From Bacillota bacterium (GTDB lineage Bacteria > Bacillota > Clostridia > Acetivibrionales > DTU013), in NCBI GenBank assembly GCA_023433505.1, contig JAEZCO010000009.1:62001-126000 (forward strand): a stretch of DNA of 64,000 nucleotides, given 5' to 3'. Shown here in pieces: positions 58,574 through 64,000 of the stretch; position 1 is the first letter of the stretch; each line of letters starts with the position of its first letter. Made by a program: the position numbers and the translations under genes. Below the pieces are notes generated by a model, which was not told the origin of the DNA, searched no databases, and was given only the letters and a program-made list of their open reading frames with translations.

Positions 58574-59533
58574 CTACTTATTCACAACGTTTACAGGGCT
58601 GCCCGCAAGAAAAGCTTCAATATTATCAACGGCAATGTCCATCAGTCTGGCTCTGGCTTCTTTGGTAGCCCAGGAAATATGGGGAGTAATCAAGCAGTTC
58701 TTTGCTTTCAGCAATGGATTTTCCGCTTTGGGAGGTTCTACCGAGAGGACATCCAGGCCTGCGCCGGCGATGATCCCCTCGTTCAATGCCTCGGCAAGGT
58801 CTTCCTCAATAATCAGCGGTCCCCTGGAGGTGTTGACGAGGAGGGCTGTTTTTTTCATCCTGCTCAGGCTGTTTTTGTTGATGATTCCTTTGGTCTCAGC
58901 AAAAAGAGGGCAGTGCAGGCTTATGATATCCGATTGGGCCAGAAGCTCGTCAAGCTCCGCCCATTTGAAATCCTTCCTGCCGGACTGATCGCTCCGGAAG
59001 CTGTCATAACCCAGGACCTTCAATCCGAAGGCTTGCGCAATGTCTGCAACGGATTGGCCGATCCGTCCGAACCCTAGGATGCCCATGGTCTTACCTTCAA
59101 GCTCCGTCAGCGGGTATTTCCAGAAGCAGAAGTCTCTGCTGTTTGTCCATTCTCCGTTATGCACCGCCTCACTGTGATGCTGCACATGCTGTGTCATTTC
59201 CAGAATAAGCGCGAAGGTCATCTGGGCTACGGACTTTGTACCGTAGGTAGGTATGTTGGTTACAATGATGTTCCGCTTTTTGGCAGCGTCCACGTCTACT
59301 ACATTATAGCCCGTTGCCAGCACTCCTATATATTTAAGGCCATCCAATTGAGAAAGCTCAGCTTCTCCCAGTGGTGTCTTGTTTGTGAAGATAACTTCCG
59401 CGCCCTTTGCCCGTTCAACCGTCTGATGGAAGGGGGTGTGGTCAAAAACAGTAACCTCTCCCAGCGGATGGAGCCTATCCCAGCTCAAGTCCCCCGGATT
59501 TAACGTATATCCGTCAAGTACGACAATTTTCAT
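58574..59533 (-). CDS. D-2-hydroxyacid dehydrogenase (glycerate dehydrogenase-like)
   Basis: 319 residues. NAD Rossmann motif GILGFGRIGQSVADIA. Catalytic Arg in VNTSRGPLI, Glu in DVLSVEPP and His in LITPHISWAT are all in place. Reduces 2-ketoacids such as hydroxypyruvate. AAGGAT precedes the ATG. It lies 50 nt downstream of the sugar isomerase-like gene on the same strand. Confidence 0.93.
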   Translation of the reverse strand: MKIVVLDGYTLNPGDLSWDRLHPLGEVTVFDHTPFHQTVERAKGAEVIFTNKTPLGEAELSQLDGLKYIGVLATGYNVVDVDAAKKRNIIVTNIPTYGTKSVAQMTFALILEMTQHVQHHSEAVHNGEWTNSRDFCFWKYPLTELEGKTMGILGFGRIGQSVADIAQAFGLKVLGYDSFRSDQSGRKDFKWAELDELLAQSDIISLHCPLFAETKGIINKNSLSRMKKTALLVNTSRGPLIIEEDLAEALNEGIIAGAGLDVLSVEPPKAENPLLKAKNCLITPHISWATKEARARLMDIAVDNIEAFLAGSPVNVVNK

Positions 59534-59583
59534 ATCCTTTGCTCCTTTGATGCTTATTTTAATACGATTTGGGTATTTTCATT

Positions 59584-60495
59584 CTAAAGCTGTGCCCAGG
59601 CTATATTTAAAGTCCTTTTGGCATTAGCGACCACAACCTCCGGGTCTTCATCGCCAAAGGGCTTTACCTCGAAGCTGACGATGGGAGGATTCTTCTCATT
59701 GATAAAACCGATGTCCTTAAGGACTTTAAGGAATTCCACCAGCTGCTCCACATCATTTTCTCCATTTGGGAATCCGAATCTCGGATGGGAATCCCCATAT
59801 CCCGGCATACCTGGACCTTTAACTACACAGTTGCCTATATGAGCATGTACCAGATATTCCTTGATAGGAAGGATAGCTTCTTCGACTTTTTCTCCGATCA
59901 GGGGGATATGGCTTAAATCTGCCATGAGTCCGAAGTTGTCATAATCCTTCCGGATATCCTTTGCATATCTTGCGGCAAGGCTTGCAGGTCCTATGAGGCT
60001 CTTCTTGTCAACAGCATAGTCGAATATTTCATGGACGATCCTTAAGCCGCCCTTTGATTTTGTATATTCACACAGTTCCCTGGTTGATTTGATAAGGGCC
60101 GTATAGGCTTCTTCCTTTCTGGTTTCTTCGTATTTGCCGCTCAGGAATGCGAAGCCCACGGCACCCATTTCATAAGCCTCGTCGATTCCTTCTTTCAAAG
60201 TGGCTAATGCTTTTAATCTGCCTTCCTCATTTGTATCGTTGATGTTCAAGCCTGTAGTAAGAAGCCTTGGCTGTGCCCCGTAGGCTACTGTCATGTGGGA
60301 CGAGGCCAAAATCTGTTTTGCCTGTTTTCTTACTTCAGGATCTTTGATCCAGGATATCTCTATGGCACTAAAGTAATCATCGGCAGCGATCTTTTTGATT
60401 GTCTCCAGAACAGGTCCTTCACCTTTCATGGTTTGGGGGTAGGCCATAAAGTGTATGATGCCCGGTTTAAAATATTTGTACATGGATTCATTCAT
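59584..60495 (-). CDS. Sugar phosphate isomerase/epimerase-type TIM-barrel protein
   Basis: 303 residues of the xylose isomerase-like TIM barrel (AP_endonuc_2 type). Segments LRIVHEIFDYAVDK, LMADLSHIPL, HAHIGNCVV and PIVSFEVKPFG supply likely metal ligands (Glu, His, Glu). Substrate not predictable; co-transcription with a 2-hydroxyacid dehydrogenase suggests a sugar-acid route. GGGAGG precedes the ATG. Confidence 0.85.
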   Translation of the reverse strand: MNESMYKYFKPGIIHFMAYPQTMKGEGPVLETIKKIAADDYFSAIEISWIKDPEVRKQAKQILASSHMTVAYGAQPRLLTTGLNINDTNEEGRLKALATLKEGIDEAYEMGAVGFAFLSGKYEETRKEEAYTALIKSTRELCEYTKSKGGLRIVHEIFDYAVDKKSLIGPASLAARYAKDIRKDYDNFGLMADLSHIPLIGEKVEEAILPIKEYLVHAHIGNCVVKGPGMPGYGDSHPRFGFPNGENDVEQLVEFLKVLKDIGFINEKNPPIVSFEVKPFGDEDPEVVVANAKRTLNIAWAQL

Positions 60496-60670
60496 GATTG
60501 AAACCTCCCGGCGAATTTATGCTTCATATATCATTGTATCCGATAAGAGCTTTTTTTCTTCTGTTGTAGTGATTCCAGTTTTATGCTACAGTGATATTGA
60601 TCTATAAAATTTATTTGTGACAGCCGGTAAAATAAATACCGCCAAAGAAAACGGAGGGAGGGGAGCCGTC

Positions 60671-61534
60671 ATGCAGGATTGCTATGAGAGATACAGGCTG
60701 AGCGATTTTGAGGACCCGTCGGATGCTATTTTACATTCAATCATTAATGAGCTCAATTTTAAGGTTCCCCTTCACCGCCACACGTATTACGAGATTTTTC
60801 TCCTTTTCTCCGGAGAGATCTATCATGAGGTAAACGGGGAAATTGTGGACATACCTACCAATTCCATGTTGTTTATACGTCCGGAGGACATGCACCGGTA
60901 TTATCAGAAAGGGGATTTGTCCTGCGGCTTGATAAGGCTTTGGATCTCTCCGCACATCTTTGATACCCTCCGTGATTTTCTGGGCAACAGCCCCGGCCTG
61001 GGAAGGCTGCTGGGCGACAAGCTCCCGCCGACCATGTCGGTCTCTGCGCTGCGCATGCAAAGCTTCCTTGAAAGATTTGAAGCATTGTTTTCCTTAACTC
61101 CGGCGGAAGAATCCAGGCGGATCTCCAGTTTAAAACTTATTCTGATGGAAATCGCATTGCTGTTTTCCGGATATATTTCACAAAGGGAACGCTCGTCGCT
61201 GCCCCCCTGGATTGAAGACCTCTGCAATAAAATGTCCCTGAAGGATAATTTCACCCAGGGAATCGACCGGCTTTTTGAGTTGTCGCACACAAGCCGTGAA
61301 CATATCAGCCGGTCTTTCAAAAAATATCTGGCCGTGACACCCACAGAATACATCAAACAGTTGAGGCTGAATTATGCAGTGAACCAATTGGCCAATACCA
61401 ACCGGAAAGTCGTGGATATCTGCTTTGACTCCGGGTTTGGCAATATGAGCTATTTTTATAAGTGTTTTTTTGAATGTTACGGAATGACTCCCGCCGCTTA
61501 CAGGGCATCCAAATTCATGCAGGTGAGCAGGTGA
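60671..61534 (+). CDS. AraC family transcriptional regulator
   Basis: 287 residues. N-terminal cupin ligand domain (about 20-110, PLHRHTYYEIFLLFSGEI) and C-terminal double HTH (about 185-285, SREHISRSFKKYLAVTPTEYI and ICFDSGFGNMSYFYKCF). Start ATG 60671 is preferred with GGAGGGAGGGG upstream. Divergent from the isomerase-dehydrogenase pair, so it probably regulates those genes. Confidence 0.92.
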   Translation: MQDCYERYRLSDFEDPSDAILHSIINELNFKVPLHRHTYYEIFLLFSGEIYHEVNGEIVDIPTNSMLFIRPEDMHRYYQKGDLSCGLIRLWISPHIFDTLRDFLGNSPGLGRLLGDKLPPTMSVSALRMQSFLERFEALFSLTPAEESRRISSLKLILMEIALLFSGYISQRERSSLPPWIEDLCNKMSLKDNFTQGIDRLFELSHTSREHISRSFKKYLAVTPTEYIKQLRLNYAVNQLANTNRKVVDICFDSGFGNMSYFYKCFFECYGMTPAAYRASKFMQVSR

Positions 61535-61652
61535 GCCGGAGGACGGTTCCTTGACTCATTTTGGCAGGAAAAGGATCAAGTCTTCTCTATTTTCCCGGTT
61601 CTGGGCATTAACCGTTCATTCTTGAGCATAAAGTAATAATGGGTGGTTATGT

Positions 61653-62150
61653 GTGGATTTTATAATAAAAATATATAGGAAGCTGATCATTGTTACTTTC
61701 ATGGTCGTTGTGGCTATTTCTATTTGCTGCTGTATTTACAGTCTTGTGCAAAACAGAAAATATGAGAGTATATCGGCATACGTCCTGGATAGCAGTCCGA
61801 GGGATGTTGAAATTTTTGACATATCCAAAGGCGAACAGACAAAAAGGATTCAGATCAATCCTAAAATCCGGAGGGTCGTTGTAAATTATTTGCAAGGCAT
61901 TACAGGAATGTATGTCAAAGCGGATGCCCTTCCCAAAGAAGGAAAAGTAATCAGGGTGCCGCTGGACCCCTCCGTAGAGGCGGAGAGTCAATGGCTGAAG
62001 GAATATGGCATTGATTCCGTGGAGGAGGTTTTTATTTTTCTGCCGGAGCAGAGGAGTTCGTATCTATTAGTGCTGGACAGCCGGCATAGGCCGCTCTTTT
62101 ATACCTATGACAGGGACATAGACGAGTTATTGAAGCTCCTGGAATTTTAA
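61653..62150 (+). CDS. Single-TM protein of unknown function
   Basis: 165 residues starting at GTG 61653, GGTGG upstream. One N-terminal membrane segment (about 10-32, VTFMVVVAISICCCIYSLV), then an extracytoplasmic or cytosolic domain with alternating hydrophobic strands (VFIFLPEQRSSYLLVLDS) and an acidic end. No family recognised. Confidence 0.65.
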   Translation: MDFIIKIYRKLIIVTFMVVVAISICCCIYSLVQNRKYESISAYVLDSSPRDVEIFDISKGEQTKRIQINPKIRRVVVNYLQGITGMYVKADALPKEGKVIRVPLDPSVEAESQWLKEYGIDSVEEVFIFLPEQRSSYLLVLDSRHRPLFYTYDRDIDELLKLLEF

Positions 62151-62182
62151 ATAGCCGGCTGAAAGGGTCGGCTTTATCAATC

Positions 62183-62274
62183 TTAAAATAACAACATATT
62201 TCACGGTCTGGCGCAGGATAGCGCCTTGGAGGACTTTCCAAGCCGGGAGGGATGAAGCCCGGTGATTATTTTAA
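62183..62274 (+). ncRNA. Closed three-hairpin RNA-like element upstream of the glycosyltransferase gene
   Basis: P1: TTAAAATAA (62183-62191) / TTATTTTAA (62266-62274), exact 9 bp. Inside: GGCGC / GCGCC (62210-62214 / 62221-62225, loop of 6), TTGGA / TCCAA (62226-62230 / 62237-62241, loop of 6) and CCGGG / CCCGG (62243-62247 / 62258-62262). No gene fits here (62151-62427 is non-coding). Riboswitch-like architecture; class not recognised. Confidence 0.5.
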
Positions 62275-62427
62275 ACCGATTGGGAAGATTGCTGTTGTAT
62301 TTTAGAGATGTTTGTATTAATATAACATTTCAGAGAGAGAAAATATGCGTGCATTGCAGGCAGTATTTTAAGAATTTACAGCAGCATGCTTAATCGTTGA
62401 TAGCGATTGATTGGGGAAGGTTCATCC

Positions 62428-63672
62428 ATGTATTTTGTATTATTAGCAACGAAAATTTTGTGGTTTATAAGCTTATTGCTCGTCCTCTATGCAGCATATT
62501 ACGTCCTGATCGCTGTTTTTGCGTTTAAAAAGCCGAAGCCCTTCAAGCAAGCCGTGCACATGCACAAATTTGCGGCTGTTATAGCGGCCAGGAATGAAGC
62601 CCAGGTCATAGGAAATCTGGTTAAAAGCTTGAAAGAACAGGATTACCCTGCCGAGCTTTTTGAAATTATCGTCATACCCAACAATTGCATGGACAATACC
62701 GGAGAAGTGGCTAAAGAGGCAGGTGCCACGGTTTTGGAATGTACTGAAAAAGTAAAATCGAAAGGTCAGGTCCTGGATTTTGCGTTTAACCACATCATAA
62801 AGCATAGGGACCGTTTTGACGCATTCTGCATTTTCGATGCCGACAATCTGGTGGAGCCCAATTTTTTGAAGGAAATGAATCAAGCCCTTTGTTCAGGCGT
62901 CAAGGTCGCACAAGGGTACAGAGACAGTAAAAATCCTACGGATTCTGTGGTTTCTTCCTGTCATTCCATCTATTATTATTATGTCAATGGACTGTACAAC
63001 AGGGCCAGAAGCGTGCTCGGGCTTTCTGCAATTATCACCGGCACAGGATTTATGGTAAGCGCGGAGGTGATCCGGCATTTTGACGGGTGGCATACGCGGA
63101 CAATGACAGAGGACCTGGAGTTCAGCGCTTTATGCGCACTTGAAGGGATAAAAATCCATTGGGTGCCCAAGGCAATTGTGTATGACGAACAGCCCATTAC
63201 AGTCAAACAATCCTGGAATCAGCGCATGCGCTGGTCTACCGGCGTTCAGCAATGCTTTCAAGCTTATGGCAAAGCGCTTGTTTCCAATGCGATCAAAAAA
63301 AGAAATCCGGCCAGCTTTGACCTGGTACTTTTATTTCTGGCATCCTACATGCAGATACTGAGCTTTGTATCCCTGCTGCTGACCTTGGGCCTGACGGTAT
63401 TTAATCTTGAGTATTATTTGTTTCCGCAGACCGATGTATTTTTTAAGCCGTTCATGTCCCTGGACGGGTCCTATCTGACGTCTGCGTTGATCGGCATCAT
63501 TGCGGTTGTGATGGAAAAGAAAAGTATCCGGAAAATGCTGTGGGGAATCCTGGCCTCATGGTTATTTGTCACAAGCTGGATTCCTATTAATATCCTGTGC
63601 CTGTTCAAAAAATCCACCGATTGGAAGCAGATCGAACATACAAGGACGCTGTCTCTCAATGATATTGTGTAA
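62428..63672 (+). CDS. GT2 family processive-type glycosyltransferase
   Basis: 414 residues, membrane bound. An N-terminal TM (about 5-30), a catalytic domain with AARNEAQVIGNLV, the metal motif FDADN, TGTGFMV, the catalytic Asp of MTEDLEFS, and QRMRW (QxxRW). Three or more C-terminal TMs follow (about 300-400). The QxxRW motif is shared with synthases of cellulose, hyaluronan and poly-GlcNAc. No PilZ domain or operon partner. ATG 62428 lies 8 nt after GGGGAAGG. Confidence 0.9.
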   Translation: MYFVLLATKILWFISLLLVLYAAYYVLIAVFAFKKPKPFKQAVHMHKFAAVIAARNEAQVIGNLVKSLKEQDYPAELFEIIVIPNNCMDNTGEVAKEAGATVLECTEKVKSKGQVLDFAFNHIIKHRDRFDAFCIFDADNLVEPNFLKEMNQALCSGVKVAQGYRDSKNPTDSVVSSCHSIYYYYVNGLYNRARSVLGLSAIITGTGFMVSAEVIRHFDGWHTRTMTEDLEFSALCALEGIKIHWVPKAIVYDEQPITVKQSWNQRMRWSTGVQQCFQAYGKALVSNAIKKRNPASFDLVLLFLASYMQILSFVSLLLTLGLTVFNLEYYLFPQTDVFFKPFMSLDGSYLTSALIGIIAVVMEKKSIRKMLWGILASWLFVTSWIPINILCLFKKSTDWKQIEHTRTLSLNDIV

Positions 63673-63677
63673 TAAAT

Positions 63678-63715
63678 AAGGTCCGGAAAGCCCCTGAGGG
63701 GTTTATCCGAACCTT
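63678..63715. terminator. Bidirectional terminator
   Basis: AAGGTCCGGA...CCCC pairs with GGGG...TCCGAACCTT around a TGA loop, between convergent genes (63672 stop and 63732 stop). Confidence 0.8.
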
Positions 63716-63731
63716 AAACCTTTTATCTTTA

Positions 63732-64000
63732 TTAGGTCATACCGCACATAACAATAAGCCTGTAGGGCACTGTTTGGGCAGGAATGCTCATGGTAGCAGC
63801 TCCGTAGATAGAAATAAGATTTCTGTTGGCGGGATTTCCCTGAAATGCCTGGCCGTTTTCCAGCAATATTTGCGTATACGGGCCGATGATGAGCCTTAAT
63901 GTACCATCACTGCTTATCAGGCGGCTATCAAAAAAGTCCGCCTTTACATTTTGATTTTGTGCAACCCTCGCCATGACCACTGCCTGGTATTGGGGAGGAT
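63732..64000 (-). CDS. C-terminal part of a protein of unknown function (5' end outside window)
   Basis: About 89 residues, open to the window edge. The visible sequence is a beta-rich tail (TLRLIIGPYTQILLENGQAF, then GAATMSIPAQTVPYRLIVMCG) with no catalytic motif. Likely an extracellular or structural domain end. Function unknown. Confidence 0.6.
   Translation of the reverse strand, partial: PPQYQAVVMARVAQNQNVKADFFDSRLISSDGTLRLIIGPYTQILLENGQAFQGNPANRNLISIYGAATMSIPAQTVPYRLIVMCGMT

Overview
The window looks like the chromosome of an anaerobic, spore-forming, motile and probably cellulolytic or saccharolytic member of the Clostridia. The evidence is a GerW/YtfJ-DUF2953 sporulation pair, the mazG-hup-rqcP-yabP-yabQ-divIC-yabR block in Bacillus-like order, T-box control of branched-chain amino acid genes, an ANTAR regulator behind glnA, a clostridial-type cellobiose phosphorylase with a phosphohexomutase, and a chemotaxis set with CheC/CheX-family and CheD proteins. 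No species is claimed.

Layout. 1-2450: glnA tail, ANTAR regulator, class I amidotransferase, DUF951. 2550-4150: membrane-anchored HtrA-type protease and a small unknown protein. 4226-11320: leucine T-box and ilvB-ilvN-ilvC-leuA-cimA. 11390-13440: small unknown protein and two L,D-transpeptidases with unusual leaders. 13640-15760: ATPase of the DUF4143 type and a regulator remnant. 15760-24520: ald and an Lrp-type regulator, an Mrr-like membrane protein, sfsA, gerW, DUF2953, a GGDEF protein, a ROK repressor and a 7-TM protein. 24690-28830: mazG to yabR and a GNAT. 28880-31270: HD-GYP protein, a small unknown protein and a CBS-GGDEF protein (c-di-GMP signalling). 31370-33270: tRNA-Leu, initiator tRNA-Met, and a 1.56-kb islet carrying DUF3791-DUF3990-small helical protein, bounded by a 50-bp duplication of the tRNA 3' end. 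33880-45650: carbohydrate genes, several decaying, plus greA, phosphohexomutase, cellobiose phosphorylase and a flavodoxin. 45800-55810: small membrane protein, tyrosine recombinase, and cheY / cheY-cheX-cheX-cheA-cheW-mcp-cheR-cheD-cheB. 55900-58300: ABC-F gene behind an elaborate attenuator. 58400-64000: MITE-like element, dehydrogenase, sugar isomerase-like protein, AraC regulator, unknown protein, GT2 glycosyltransferase, and a partial gene.

The strongest finding is a putative double DNA-inversion switch in front of the chemotaxis genes. Four 28-bp sites of the form ATGTAACA-N12-TGTTACAT form two pairs. Within each pair the asymmetric core matches only in inverted orientation. One pair (46180-46207 / 46989-47016) encloses a short Fim-like tyrosine recombinase gene. 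The other (47615-47642 / 47917-47944) encloses about 270 bp ending 15 bp before the cheY-cheX-cheA operon, and holds a sigma-D-like promoter that points away from the operon in the orientation given here.

Other points: the tRNA-fMet islet with a putative ADP-ribosyltransferase-like cassette; an ABC-F attenuator whose short leader ORF lies inside the first helix of the leader; in-frame TAA codons in both the mcp and ABC-F genes; and two duplicated or closed RNA-like elements that I could not assign to a known class.
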